DNA of 40,732 bases from Cellvibrionales bacterium UBA4495 (lineage in GTDB: Bacteria > Pseudomonadota > Gammaproteobacteria > Pseudomonadales > Porticoccaceae). The position numbers and the translations under genes are program-made. The number at the start of each line of letters is the position of its first letter. Positions within the stretch are counted from its first letter, which is position 1. Under the pieces are notes generated by a model. It saw only the letters and a list, made by a program, of their open reading frames with translations. It was not told where the DNA came from and ran no database searches. The DNA is taken from NCBI GenBank assembly GCA_002388905.1, contig DGNJ01000007.1:1-40732 (forward strand), in the 5' to 3' direction. Of the stretch, positions 9,170-17,792 are shown one piece after another.

Positions 9170-9373
9170 CGCTCTTTCCCCGGCTCGCCTGCTCCCTGGC
9201 CGTTATTGGTTGGTGGTGCGGATGACAAACGTAGCGGCGCAATATGACCGCCCGATGACACAGGCCGCCATAGGCCAGGTTACTTGTGACAGCGGAGAAT
9301 GATAATTGTTCAAATTTTGTGCCGGGCGGTGGAATCGGCCTCCGGCGGGGAGGGAGAGGGGGGAGTGTCCGGT

Positions 9374-9709
9374 TCAGCTCGCCTCGGTAACCAGCCGGTC
9401 GATACGCCACAGGCGGCGGATAACCACACGGGCCTCGATGGCGTTGGCCTTGAAATACTCCTCGGCCATGGGGGTGACATCACATTTTTCGGGCAAGGGC
9501 GCACCGGTTTCGGCGAGGGAGTAGAGGCGGGGAACAAAAATGAACTGCAACCACTCCGTGAATGCCAGGGTATCGCAGGCAAAGGGCTCGGTGCTGGCAA
9601 GCGCCCGTGCCGTGGGCTCCCGGTGGCTCCACAACCGCAGGTTGCGCAGGCCGGCCTCCAGCTCCATGAGCTCGGCGGCCAGTTCCGTGTGGGTGTCCGG
9701 TGTCGACAT
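9374..9709 (-). CDS. yqcC: YqcC family protein
   Basis: A 111-residue soluble, mostly helical protein of the YqcC (DUF446) family. It shows LWSHREPTARALASTEPF and DTLAFTEWLQFIFVPRL, followed by LPEKCDVTPMAEEYF, all typical of the family. The start ATG at 9709 overlaps the dinG stop by one base (TGATG), indicating translational coupling. The family has no firmly assigned biochemical function. A longer open frame reads through from inside dinG in another frame, but only this 3' part is the family domain. Confidence 0.85.
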   Translation of the reverse strand: MSTPDTHTELAAELMELEAGLRNLRLWSHREPTARALASTEPFACDTLAFTEWLQFIFVPRLYSLAETGAPLPEKCDVTPMAEEYFKANAIEARVVIRRLWRIDRLVTEAS

Positions 9710-11832
9710 CAGCCCGTCTCCCGGGGAAAGGGTGGCAGCGAATCCAGCAGCTGCCGACCGTAGAATTTCGTCAACAGGCGCCTGTCGAGAATGGTAACAC
9801 GGCCCCGATCCGATTCGGTGCGCAGCAGTCGGCCGCAGGCCTGGATAAGCTTCAGGGAAGCCTCGGGCAGGGTCATGGCCATAAACGGCTTCTGGCCCCG
9901 GCTCTCGAGCCATTCCGACTGCGCGGCGTTCAACGGATCGTCGGGCACCGCGAAGGGCAGCTTGGCGATGACCACGTGACTGCAGTAAGGCCCCGGCAGG
10001 TCCAGCCCCTCCGCGAAGCTGGCAAGACCGAAGATGACACTGCCCTCGCCTTCGTCCAGGGCGCGCTTGTGGCGGCGAACGATTTCGCTGTGACTGTAGT
10101 CGCCCTGCATCAACAGACGCTCGCGCACGGATTCGGCCACCTCGCCGGCCACGGTTTCCATCTGCCGCCGCGAGGAAAACAACACCAGGGTCCCCTCGCC
10201 GGGATCGACGATACGCCCCAGGTGCGCGGCCACTGCCCGGGTATGGGCTTCCGGTTCGCCACCGTCGGCGCCGATGTCGGGAATCGCCAGGTACCCCGCC
10301 GCGCCGTAATCGAAGGCACCGGCCACTGTTTCGGTGACCGCGTGGCGCGGCAGGCCGGTGGTTTCTGCGAAACGATCGAAACGGCCCAGGGCGCGCAGGG
10401 TGGCCGACGTGGCCACCGCCGCGAAGCAGCGGTGCCAGAGATGCTCCCGGAGGATATCCGCCGCCGAGATGGGCGATACCGCCACGGCAACGTCCTGACC
10501 GCTGTCGTCGATCCGCAGCCACCGCGCCCGGGGCGGCTGGCCCGGCTCGTCGGGGGTTGCCATCAGCCACCACAGGGTTGCCACCGCCTCAATCCGGCCG
10601 TGCCAGCTTCCCACCCCCTGGAAAAGCTGCTCCAGGTCCACCCGGGGCACCGGATGGCGAGTCATGTCCAGCGCTTTTTCAAGCTCGCCGGAAAGACTAT
10701 CCAGGCGATTGTTAAGCAGCGAGAAGGTCTCGGCAAGCCGGGTGCAGAGCGCACGGTTGTCCTCGCCGATATCGCCGTGCGGGTAACGGAAGTGAGTGCT
10801 GCCGTGGCCCATTCGCTCGTCCAGTTCGGTGCGGAACAGGGGAACTGCCTCGCGGAGGGCGGCGAGTGCCGATTCCGCCGCCCTGGCCGCCGACTCCAGG
10901 GCCTCCACCAACACCGGGTCGCCCGCCACGTCCCTGGGTGCCGCGGCCGCCGTCCGCTGCATTTTTTCCAGCCACTGGACAGTTCCCTGCAGATGGATAG
11001 TGGCGCCGAAGTGGCGCAGGGCGGTGTCGCCCAGGCGGTGCGCCTCGTCGAAGATATAAAGGGTATCCTCCGGCGCCGGCAGGATGGCACCCCCGCCCAG
11101 GGCCAGATCGGCCATTACCAGGTCATGGTTGGCAATGATGCAATCCGCCTCCTCCAGACTTTCCCGGGCGCGGAAAAAACAGCATTCGGCGATTTTCCGG
11201 CACCGGCGCCCGGCACACTGGCGCCGATCCACGGTCAGCGCCCGCCACTGGTGGTCCGGAATGGCGTCGGGCCAGGCATCCCTGTCGCCGTCCCAGGTTC
11301 CATCTTCCAAGGCCCCGGCCAGGTCCTCCACCAACTGTGCGCCGCCCCTGCCGGTGTCGAAGGGCAGTTCGTCCTCGAACAGGTAGAGCCCGGCATTTTT
11401 GGCACCGGCGGCGTCCCGGCACTGGTCCAGCCGGACGTTGCACAGGTAGCGGCCGCGGCCCTTGGCCAGGGCGAAGCGATAGCGCCAGCCCGTGGCCTCG
11501 AGCAGTTCGGGAATATCCTTGTCGAGCAACTGGGACTGTAGCGAAACGGTACCCGTGGCAATAACCACTGTCTTGTTCATGGCCCGGGCCACGGGCAGCG
11601 TGGCGAGCAGGTAGGCCAGGGTCTTGCCGGTGCCGGTGCCCGCCTCCACCACGGCAATGGGGGCTTCGTTGACGCGGCTGCCTTCCTCGTCCAGTTCGAC
11701 GCGGCCCAGGGTTGAGGCGATAGTGCCTATCATCTGCTTCTGGCCCAGACGGGGCCTGAGTTCGCGGGCCTTGAGGAAAGCCCGGTAACCGTCCTGGATC
11801 GTGTTTTTGAGTTCGTCGCTGAGCATCTGCAA
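9709..11832 (-). CDS. dinG: ATP-dependent DNA helicase DinG
   Basis: A 707-residue XPD-like superfamily 2 helicase. It has Walker A EAGTGTGKT (63-71), DEAH box IFDEAHRLGD, and motif VI QACGRLLRTESDRG. Four cysteines expected to hold the 4Fe-4S cluster are visible: one in GRGRYLCNV, and then C-x4-C-x5-C in RRQCAGRRCRKIAECC, the spacing found in E. coli DinG. Length matches the family (about 700). The enzyme unwinds 5'-overhang DNA and R-loops. The frame begins with TTG at 11832 directly after the upstream stop; an ATG at 11826 is an alternative. yqcC overlaps its 3' end and the acyltransferase gene abuts its 5' end. Confidence 0.93.
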   Translation of the reverse strand: MQMLSDELKNTIQDGYRAFLKARELRPRLGQKQMIGTIASTLGRVELDEEGSRVNEAPIAVVEAGTGTGKTLAYLLATLPVARAMNKTVVIATGTVSLQSQLLDKDIPELLEATGWRYRFALAKGRGRYLCNVRLDQCRDAAGAKNAGLYLFEDELPFDTGRGGAQLVEDLAGALEDGTWDGDRDAWPDAIPDHQWRALTVDRRQCAGRRCRKIAECCFFRARESLEEADCIIANHDLVMADLALGGGAILPAPEDTLYIFDEAHRLGDTALRHFGATIHLQGTVQWLEKMQRTAAAAPRDVAGDPVLVEALESAARAAESALAALREAVPLFRTELDERMGHGSTHFRYPHGDIGEDNRALCTRLAETFSLLNNRLDSLSGELEKALDMTRHPVPRVDLEQLFQGVGSWHGRIEAVATLWWLMATPDEPGQPPRARWLRIDDSGQDVAVAVSPISAADILREHLWHRCFAAVATSATLRALGRFDRFAETTGLPRHAVTETVAGAFDYGAAGYLAIPDIGADGGEPEAHTRAVAAHLGRIVDPGEGTLVLFSSRRQMETVAGEVAESVRERLLMQGDYSHSEIVRRHKRALDEGEGSVIFGLASFAEGLDLPGPYCSHVVIAKLPFAVPDDPLNAAQSEWLESRGQKPFMAMTLPEASLKLIQACGRLLRTESDRGRVTILDRRLLTKFYGRQLLDSLPPFPRETG

Positions 11833-12999
11833 TTAATGCTCGATAAGGTCTAGACGACTCTGGACCGGATTGGCATAGCTGTCGAGGAAAATGTCGCGAA
11901 CCTCGGCGGGCTCGCCGGCGACCCGTGCCATCAGGCGTGCCTCCAGGTCACCCCAGTCGCAATCCAGCGCCGCCTTCCAGCCATCGACTTCCGGGTGACG
12001 CCCGTGACGCTTTTCCCAGGCGATCAGGTTGGTGGCCTGAAGCCGGTAGTGAGTGATGATCTGGTTGTCCAGGTAGGCGGCCACGTCCTCGTCGTCCCCG
12101 AAACCGGCGGGCAGGGGCTCGCCGAAAGCCACGTGGACCCGGCCCTTGTCGCCGACAATGCCTTTGTAGATGCTCGCCAGGTCCTCGTGCTCGCCCTTTT
12201 CGTAGGCGCCGGTGGTCCGCCACGCGTAGAGCTCCCGGGCCTTGTCCAGGTCACAGGGATCGAACTGGTAGGAAATCGCCACCGGGACAATATTGAGCCT
12301 GGCGATGGCATCCCCGAAAGACTCATCCTTCGGGCGTCCCAGGGTGAGCATCTTGATTAACGCGGTTTCGGTACGGTCGATGCCGTTCTTGGCCCGGCCC
12401 TCGCGCTGGGCGATCCAGACATTGCTGTGATCTTCGAGAATGCTGTGGCGGATATAACGCGACAGCGAAGTCAGTGCCTTGAACTTTTCCCGTCGCCCGG
12501 TCACCGAGCGCTTGACGATAAAACTCTTGTTGAGGCGGATCAGGTCCGAGGTGAACGGCTTGGTAAGCAGGTTGTCGCCGATGGCGATGCGCACGGTGTC
12601 CCGGCCGTGCTCGTCCAGGGCCAGATTGACGAAGGCCGGATCCATGGCAATGTCCCGGTGGTTACTGACAAACAGGTAGGCGCCGCCGGGAGCCACGTGC
12701 TCGATACCGGACACGGAGAAATCCGTACCGGTGCGCCGGAGCATGGCGCGCATGTGGACACCAATCAGCTCCTGGAGCTGCCGGACCGTGTCGATGGCAT
12801 CGAATTCCCGGTGCAGGATGCGCCGCACGAAGGGCCGGAGGAAGGGCCGCAGCCAGCGTGGCGCCCGCGGATGTTTCATGGACACCAGGGTATCCGCCAG
12901 CTCGGGATCGGCCATCAGCCGTTGCATCACCGGCCGTACCTCGCCGTCGTGATAGGGACGGATATCGTCGAATTCGTGGATGGCGGTACTCGAAGTCAT
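11833..12999 (-). CDS. PlsC-like 1-acylglycerol-3-phosphate acyltransferase family protein
   Basis: A 388-residue protein with a PlsC/GPAT acyltransferase domain at about residues 85-260. Recognisable motifs are YLFVSNHRDIAMDPAF (block I), LIRLNKSFIVKRS (block II) and a later VPVAISYQFDP. Block I reads His-x5-Asp, not the textbook His-x4-Asp. A C-terminal extension of about 120 residues has no recognised domain. The ATG at 12999 is chosen because the acidic N-terminus starts there; an upstream in-frame extension to 13110 overlaps the end of pyrB and looks spurious. A role in phospholipid synthesis or remodelling is inferred. It directly abuts dinG. Confidence 0.78.
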   Translation of the reverse strand: MTSSTAIHEFDDIRPYHDGEVRPVMQRLMADPELADTLVSMKHPRAPRWLRPFLRPFVRRILHREFDAIDTVRQLQELIGVHMRAMLRRTGTDFSVSGIEHVAPGGAYLFVSNHRDIAMDPAFVNLALDEHGRDTVRIAIGDNLLTKPFTSDLIRLNKSFIVKRSVTGRREKFKALTSLSRYIRHSILEDHSNVWIAQREGRAKNGIDRTETALIKMLTLGRPKDESFGDAIARLNIVPVAISYQFDPCDLDKARELYAWRTTGAYEKGEHEDLASIYKGIVGDKGRVHVAFGEPLPAGFGDDEDVAAYLDNQIITHYRLQATNLIAWEKRHGRHPEVDGWKAALDCDWGDLEARLMARVAGEPAEVRDIFLDSYANPVQSRLDLIEH

Positions 13000-13045
13000 G
13001 GGCGGGCGAATCGCAGTGGGTGAATAGCGCGGATCACGGGGAACA

Positions 13046-14065
13046 TCAAGCGAGCCTGGGGTTGAACCAGTGTACCGGGCGAGCATGGCGGTCCACCTGG
13101 TCGGCCACATCCAGGATCAGGGCAAACAGGGCCATGCGCACGATCAGGCCGTTGTCGGTCTGGCGGAATATGGCCAGGTTGGGGTTGGCGTCCAGGTCGC
13201 GGTCCAGTTCGTTGGCCTCGGCCCGGGAATCCCGCGGCAGCGGGTGCATGATCACGGTGTTGGGTTCGCAGTGGCGGGTATAGATCGACTGGTTGAGGCG
13301 AAACCGGCCCCGGTAGAGGTCCGCCTGCTGGCGATCCTGGAAGCGTTCCTCCTGGATACGGGTGGAATAGACGATATCCACGTGGGCAATGCTCTCTTCG
13401 AGACGGTCGGTCACCAGCACGCTGTGACCGGCCTCGCGCAGGGCCTCCACGTAGTCTTCCGGCATGGCCAACTCCCGGGGCGAGACCAGCACCACCCGGA
13501 CGTTGTCGTAAAGGCACAATAGCCGGCACAGGGAGTGCACCGTGCGCCCGTACTTGAGGTCGCCGATCATGGCGATGCGCAGCCCGTCGATGGCCCGGCC
13601 CCGGGCCACCATCTCCCGCTCGATGGTGTAGAGGTCGAGCAGGGCCTGGCTGGGATGCTCGTTGCTGCCGTCGCCGCCATTGATCACCGGTACCCGGCTC
13701 GCCGAGGCGAACTCCGCCACCGACCCGGACTGGGGATGGCGCATGCAGATCAGGTCGCTGTAACCGGACAATACCCGGGCCGTATCCTGGAGAGATTCCC
13801 CCTTGACCAGGGACGAACTCTCGGCGCCAACCGATTCCCGCACCTCGCCGCCAAGCAGGTTGAAGGCGCTGCCGAAGCTGATCCGGGTGCGGGTGCTGGC
13901 CTCGAAGAACATATTGCCGAGAATGGCGCCCTCGAGTACCCGGGTCATCTTGCGACGCTGGGCATAGGGCTCCATGCGGTCAGCCGTGCGGAACAGTATC
14001 TCGATATCCTCGCGCTGGAACTGGTCGATGGAGAGAATATGCGATCCTTTGAACTGCACCGGCAT
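13046..14065 (-). CDS. pyrB: Aspartate carbamoyltransferase catalytic subunit
   Basis: A 339-residue enzyme of pyrimidine synthesis that joins carbamoyl phosphate and aspartate. The carbamoyl-phosphate loop STRTRISF starts at S57, HPSQALLDL at H137, and HPLPRDSRAE near residue 275. The region GESLQDTARVLSGYSDLICMRHP is the 80s-loop area. It is longer than the minimal about 310-residue form. No pyrI regulatory gene or pyrC is adjacent. ATG at 14065 is taken as start, with GTG three bases upstream an alternative. It lies between gluQ (67-base gap) and the PlsC-like gene. Confidence 0.93.
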   Translation of the reverse strand: MPVQFKGSHILSIDQFQREDIEILFRTADRMEPYAQRRKMTRVLEGAILGNMFFEASTRTRISFGSAFNLLGGEVRESVGAESSSLVKGESLQDTARVLSGYSDLICMRHPQSGSVAEFASASRVPVINGGDGSNEHPSQALLDLYTIEREMVARGRAIDGLRIAMIGDLKYGRTVHSLCRLLCLYDNVRVVLVSPRELAMPEDYVEALREAGHSVLVTDRLEESIAHVDIVYSTRIQEERFQDRQQADLYRGRFRLNQSIYTRHCEPNTVIMHPLPRDSRAEANELDRDLDANPNLAIFRQTDNGLIVRMALFALILDVADQVDRHARPVHWFNPRLA

Positions 14066-14135
14066 CACCCCGACTGGAAAGATGCGCGGATTTTACCGGG
14101 TTTGGCAACCGGCAACCAGTGCGGTCCACGCTATT

Positions 14136-15026
14136 TCAGGCCCAGCCCGAGGGCGCCGGCCGGGACAGGGAAACCGGCACGCACCGGGGCGACCACAGCT
14201 GCCGGGCGCCCTCCAGGATGTCCCCGGGACCGGCACCCGCCAGGGCGGGCTCAACGGGCACTCCCAGCCAGGCCAGGGCCTGGAGCAGGTTGCGGGCGGG
14301 ATCCCGGTGGTCGATGCTCAGAGCCAGGGTCTGCTTGCTGAGCTTCTGGCCCCCGGGATTGACCGCCACGGGAATATGCCCGTAGACCGGAGCGTTCGCG
14401 CCGAGCAGGCGCAGCAGGAAAATCTGCCGCGGGGTGGAATCGAGCAGATCGCTGCCACGAATCACATGGGTGATGCCCTGGTGAAGGTCATCCGCCGCAG
14501 CGGCCAGCTGATAGGCGAAAAGCCCGTCCCGCCGGCGGATGATAAAATCCCCCACTTCTGAATCCAGCACCTGCCACTGCCGGCCCTGGAAGAGATCGTC
14601 GAAGCGGATTGAGGTGTTTGGGGGCACCCACACACGCACGGCGTTGCCTTCCCGGGCAATATGCCGGTGCCGGCAGCGGCCATCATAGATGCCCCCCATG
14701 GCACGCACATCCTTGCGGCTGCAGGCACAGCAGTAGGCCATATCCCGGGAAAGCCAGTCGTCGACGATGGCGGCGTAGGCCGGTTGCCGCTCGCTCTGGA
14801 ACAGTACCTGGCGATCCCATTGCAGCCCGTGGGCTTCGAGCTGGCGAAGAATGGTGTCGGCGGCACCGGCCACTTCCCGGGGCGGGTCGATATCCTCCAT
14901 GCGCACCAGCCACAGGCCGCCCGAAGCCCGGGCGTCCAGGTAGCTGGCGACAGCGGCGAGCAGGGACCCGAAATGCAGGGGGCCGGTGGGCGAGGGAGCG
15001 AAACGTCCGATATACCGTTCCGGCAT
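14136..15026 (-). CDS. gluQ: Glutamyl-Q tRNA(Asp) synthetase
   Basis: A 296-residue truncated glutamyl-tRNA synthetase paralogue lacking the anticodon-binding domain. It has the N-terminal GRFAPSPTGPLHFGSLLAA (HIGH-like motif), a zinc-ligand cluster CCACSRKDV and a second set around YDGRCRHRH, and the KMSKS-like GGQKLSKQ near residue 230. This architecture identifies GluQ (YadB), which attaches glutamate to queuosine in tRNA(Asp). It follows dksA by 42 bases on the same strand, the same pairing seen in enterobacteria and pseudomonads, so both are probably transcribed from the dksA promoter. Confidence 0.94.
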   Translation of the reverse strand: MPERYIGRFAPSPTGPLHFGSLLAAVASYLDARASGGLWLVRMEDIDPPREVAGAADTILRQLEAHGLQWDRQVLFQSERQPAYAAIVDDWLSRDMAYCCACSRKDVRAMGGIYDGRCRHRHIAREGNAVRVWVPPNTSIRFDDLFQGRQWQVLDSEVGDFIIRRRDGLFAYQLAAAADDLHQGITHVIRGSDLLDSTPRQIFLLRLLGANAPVYGHIPVAVNPGGQKLSKQTLALSIDHRDPARNLLQALAWLGVPVEPALAGAGPGDILEGARQLWSPRCVPVSLSRPAPSGWA

Positions 15027-15068
15027 AAGATCCGATGGGCGCGCCGGGGCGCGCGGCGGGAAGAGCGG

Positions 15069-15536
15069 TCAGCCGCCCGTGATCTGGCGTTCCTTGATTT
15101 CGTCGAGGGTCTTGCAGTCGACGCACAGGGTGGCGGTCGGCCTGGCCTCGAGCCGGCGGATGCCGATCTCGATGCCGCACTGGTCGCAAAAACCGTAATC
15201 GTCGCTGTCGATGCGATCGATGGTCTTGTCGATCTTCTTGATCAGCTTGCGCTCGCGGTCGCGGGTACGCAGCTCCAGGCTGAACTCCTCCTCCTGGGTG
15301 GCGCGATCGGCGGGATCGGGAAAATTCGCCGCTTCGTCCTTCATATGCGTAACGGTACGATCAACTTCTTCCATAAGTTCCCGTTTCCAGGCGAAAAGCA
15401 GGTTCTTGAAATGCTCCCGCTGCTTTTCGTTCATATACTCCTCGCCTTTCTTCGGCTTGTAGGGCTCGAAGCCGTGCAGGCTGGCGGAGCTGACCTTGGC
15501 GGTCTTGGTAGCCTTGGCACCTTTCTTGGTTGGCAT
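15069..15536 (-). CDS. dksA: RNA polymerase-binding transcription factor DksA
   Basis: A 155-residue ppGpp cofactor. The coiled-coil region holds the conserved DEAANFPDPADRATQEEEF, with tip aspartates D74 and D77 that enter the polymerase secondary channel. The C-terminal four-cysteine zinc finger is complete (C117, C120, C138, C141). The N-terminal tail is basic and lysine-rich. ATG at 15536 is preferred because homologues begin shortly before the GxEPYxxKxGEEYM segment; an extension to 15689 would run across the promoter. Its own promoter at 15576-15604 is strong, with a GC-rich discriminator consistent with stringent or autogenous control. Confidence 0.96.
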   Translation of the reverse strand: MPTKKGAKATKTAKVSSASLHGFEPYKPKKGEEYMNEKQREHFKNLLFAWKRELMEEVDRTVTHMKDEAANFPDPADRATQEEEFSLELRTRDRERKLIKKIDKTIDRIDSDDYGFCDQCGIEIGIRRLEARPTATLCVDCKTLDEIKERQITGG

Positions 15537-15575
15537 CTGGCGGGCCTCGCTGGTGGCAAAATTCTGAAACACGCG

Positions 15576-15604
15576 TTTATAGTCGCACGGCCATTTTTTT
15601 TCAA
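15576..15604 (-). promoter_or_regulatory. Sigma70 promoter of dksA
   Basis: Read on the minus strand, TTGAAA (-35, 15599-15604) and TATAAA (-10, 15576-15581) are separated by exactly 17 bases; each matches consensus at five of six positions. The bases after the -10 (CGCGTG) are GC-rich, a discriminator type often inhibited by ppGpp/DksA. The predicted start, near 15569, leaves a leader of about 33 bases. Confidence 0.8.
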
Positions 15605-15667
15605 GCAGATTTTGCCATCTGTAGCCGTTACAATGCGCCGCTTCACTTCCGGCGCAGGAATCGACCC

Positions 15668-16837
15668 ATGCTTCGCCGTGGTTTTGCACGGAAAACCAGC
15701 CAATTGAAATCCTTCAAGGTGGTGGATTTCCTTGACGCGGCCATCGCCCGGCAGGCGGCGGGCCAGGATATTATCCGCATGGAGGCCGGCGAACCGGTAT
15801 TCGAGCTGCCGCCGCGGGTCCGGGAGGCGGCCCGGCAGGCCCTGGAAGGAGGCACCAACCGCTATACGGCGAGCCTGGGCATTGCCCCTTTACGCGAGGC
15901 CATCGCAGACTTTACCAACCGCCGTTACGGCGTCGATATCGACCCGGCGCGGGTGATCGTCACAACCGGCAGCAGCGCCGCCCTGGGGATGGTTTCCGAC
16001 CTCCTGCTGAATCCCGGCGACAGCCTGCTGCTTCCCGACCCCGGCTACCCCTGCAACGCCAATTTTGTCTACCGGGCCGGGGCCGAGCCTGTGCGCATTC
16101 CGGTCACCGCCGACAATCACTTCCAGCTGGGCCCCGACCAGGTCCGGGAGCACTGGCAAGACAACTGCGCCGGTGCCCTGGTGGCCTCCCCCAGCAACCC
16201 CACGGGCGCCATCATTGGCCGGGAAACCCTGGCGGGACTGCACGGCACGATCGCGAAGCGGGGCGGAGTTCTTATAGTCGACGAAATCTACCACGGCCTC
16301 ACCTATCCGCCAGCCGGGGACATCTCCATCCTGGAAATGACCGACGACGCCTTTGTGATCAACAGTTTCTCCAAATATTTCGCCATGCCCGGCTGGCGCC
16401 TGGGCTGGACGGTGTTGCCCGAGAATGCCCTGGAACCGGTGCGGCTGATGGCCCAGAACTTCTATATCTCGCCGCCGGCCATCGCCCAGCAGGCGGCACT
16501 GGCGGCCTTTCACCCGGACAGCCTGGCGCTGTTCGAGGCCCGCCGGGCCGAACTTCAGGCGCGCCGCGACTTCCTGGTGCCCGCCCTGCGCCAACTGGGT
16601 TTCGATATCCCCCACACGCCGGCGGGGGCCTTCTACATTTATGCCGGCATCGACAACCTGGCCACGGACTGCGAGCAGTTCTGCTGGGAAATGCTGGACA
16701 AAGCCCGGGTTTCCTTCACGCCCGGTACCGATTTCGGCGACTTCCAGGCCCGCCGTCATGTGCGCTTCAGCTACACCGAACCCCTTCACCGCCTCGAGGA
16801 AGCGGTGGACCGCCTTGCCCGGGCACTGGAGAACTAG
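15668..16837 (+). CDS. PLP-dependent aminotransferase, class I/II
   Basis: A 389-residue fold-type I aminotransferase. The cofactor lysine is K236 in NSFSKYFAMPGWRLGW. Other PLP-binding elements are TGSSAALG (from T100), SPSNPTG (from S174) and VDEIYHGL (D205, Y208). A C-terminal HVRFSY carries the substrate carboxylate-binding arginine. ATG at 15668 has AGGA at 15656-15659. The substrate amino acid is not evident. It diverges from dksA and is followed by sfsA after only three bases, so the two are co-translated. The same neighbourhood occurs in Pseudomonas. Confidence 0.9.
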   Translation: MLRRGFARKTSQLKSFKVVDFLDAAIARQAAGQDIIRMEAGEPVFELPPRVREAARQALEGGTNRYTASLGIAPLREAIADFTNRRYGVDIDPARVIVTTGSSAALGMVSDLLLNPGDSLLLPDPGYPCNANFVYRAGAEPVRIPVTADNHFQLGPDQVREHWQDNCAGALVASPSNPTGAIIGRETLAGLHGTIAKRGGVLIVDEIYHGLTYPPAGDISILEMTDDAFVINSFSKYFAMPGWRLGWTVLPENALEPVRLMAQNFYISPPAIAQQAALAAFHPDSLALFEARRAELQARRDFLVPALRQLGFDIPHTPAGAFYIYAGIDNLATDCEQFCWEMLDKARVSFTPGTDFGDFQARRHVRFSYTEPLHRLEEAVDRLARALEN

Positions 16838-16840
16838 TTC

Positions 16841-17545
16841 ATGAAATTATCGCCGCCCCTGCAACAGGGCACATTACTGAAGCGCTACAAGCGTTTTCTC
16901 GCCGATGTGCAACTGGCCAATGGCGACATTATTACCGTCCACTGTCCCAATACCGGCTCCATGAAGCATTGCGTGGTCCCAGGCACGCCCTGCTGGTTTT
17001 CCTGGTCGGACAATCCCAAACGGAAACTGCCCGGGACCCTGGAAATCACCACCACGCCCGAAGGGCACCTGGCCGGCGTCAATACCGCGCGGCCCAACCG
17101 CCTGGTGCGGGAGGCCGTCGAGGCCGGCCGGGTGCCGGAACTGGCGGACTACACGCAGATTCGTCCGGAAGTGCGCTATGGCAACGAAAAAAGCCGTATC
17201 GACCTGCTTCTCGAGCGGCAGGGTGAGCGTTGCTACGTGGAAGTGAAAAACGTCACCCTGGAAACCGGCGACGGCACTGTCGCCTTCCCGGACGCAGTCA
17301 CCGACCGTGGCACAAGACACCTGCGCGAACTCATGGCCATGGCGGCGGAGGGCCACCGGGCCGTGATTTTCTTCTGCGTGCAGCACAGCGGTGCCCGCCG
17401 CGCCGTGCCCGCCGACGATATCGACCCGGTATACGGCCGGACCCTGCGCGAGGCGCTGGCGGCCGGCGTGGAGGTGCTCGCCTATGGCTGCCGTTTGTCG
17501 GCGGAAGAAATCGCGCTGGGCAAGCGACTGAATTTCGACACCTGA
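16841..17545 (+). CDS. sfsA: DNA-binding/sugar fermentation stimulation protein SfsA
   Basis: A 234-residue SfsA-family protein. It begins with an OB-like basic segment (KRYKRFLADVQLANG) and contains HCPNTGSM. The nuclease-like core follows, with RIDLLLE, CYVEVKNVTL and FPDAVTDRGTRHLREL. These Asp/Glu/Lys positions resemble a PD-(D/E)XK fold. Length equals E. coli SfsA. The family was named for effects on maltose metabolism in E. coli, and its physiological role remains unclear. It is coupled to the aminotransferase gene upstream. Confidence 0.93.
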   Translation: MKLSPPLQQGTLLKRYKRFLADVQLANGDIITVHCPNTGSMKHCVVPGTPCWFSWSDNPKRKLPGTLEITTTPEGHLAGVNTARPNRLVREAVEAGRVPELADYTQIRPEVRYGNEKSRIDLLLERQGERCYVEVKNVTLETGDGTVAFPDAVTDRGTRHLRELMAMAAEGHRAVIFFCVQHSGARRAVPADDIDPVYGRTLREALAAGVEVLAYGCRLSAEEIALGKRLNFDT

Positions 17546-17615
17546 ACGGCTGGGGCCTGGAACGGGAGAGCAAAGCTATTTGCCCGCCCCCCGGGGGTGG
17601 ATTACTATCGCTTCC

Positions 17616-17792
17616 ATGCTCAACCACCGACTCGCGGCCCTGCTGGTGCTGCTCGCCTGCGTTATCTCGCCGCTGACATTCCACTGGATTACGGCGCCGG
17701 GCGGCAGTTGGCTGCGCCCCTATGTCGCCTGGCTGTTGGTGGTGATCGCCACCTGGCTGTGGCAGCGACGCCGGGGTCAATATGGTCGCTGA
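17616..17792 (+). CDS. cbrX: Small two-helix membrane protein, CbrX-like
   Basis: A 58-residue protein of two hydrophobic segments (about residues 7-22 and 32-48) ending in a basic tail WQRRRGQYGR. Its 3' end overlaps the cbrA start by 11 bases, so it is probably co-translated with the kinase. A small ORF in the same position precedes cbrA in pseudomonads, where I recall it being called cbrX. The match here rests on position, size and topology, not residue identity. A role as an accessory subunit of the SLC5-type sensor is a guess. The start ATG lacks a clear ribosome-binding site; an in-frame TTG at 17580 is the alternative. Confidence 0.7.
   Translation: MLNHRLAALLVLLACVISPLTFHWITAPGGSWLRPYVAWLLVVIATWLWQRRRGQYGR

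Noticed and set aside
9710..10573. N-terminal extension of yqcC inside dinG
   Set aside because: The extension is an off-frame reading of dinG; the family domain begins at the ATG at 9709, coupled to the dinG stop.
9700..11541. A 613-codon open frame antisense to dinG
   Set aside because: dinG carries all helicase motifs on the other strand; the antisense frame has none and no ribosome-binding site.
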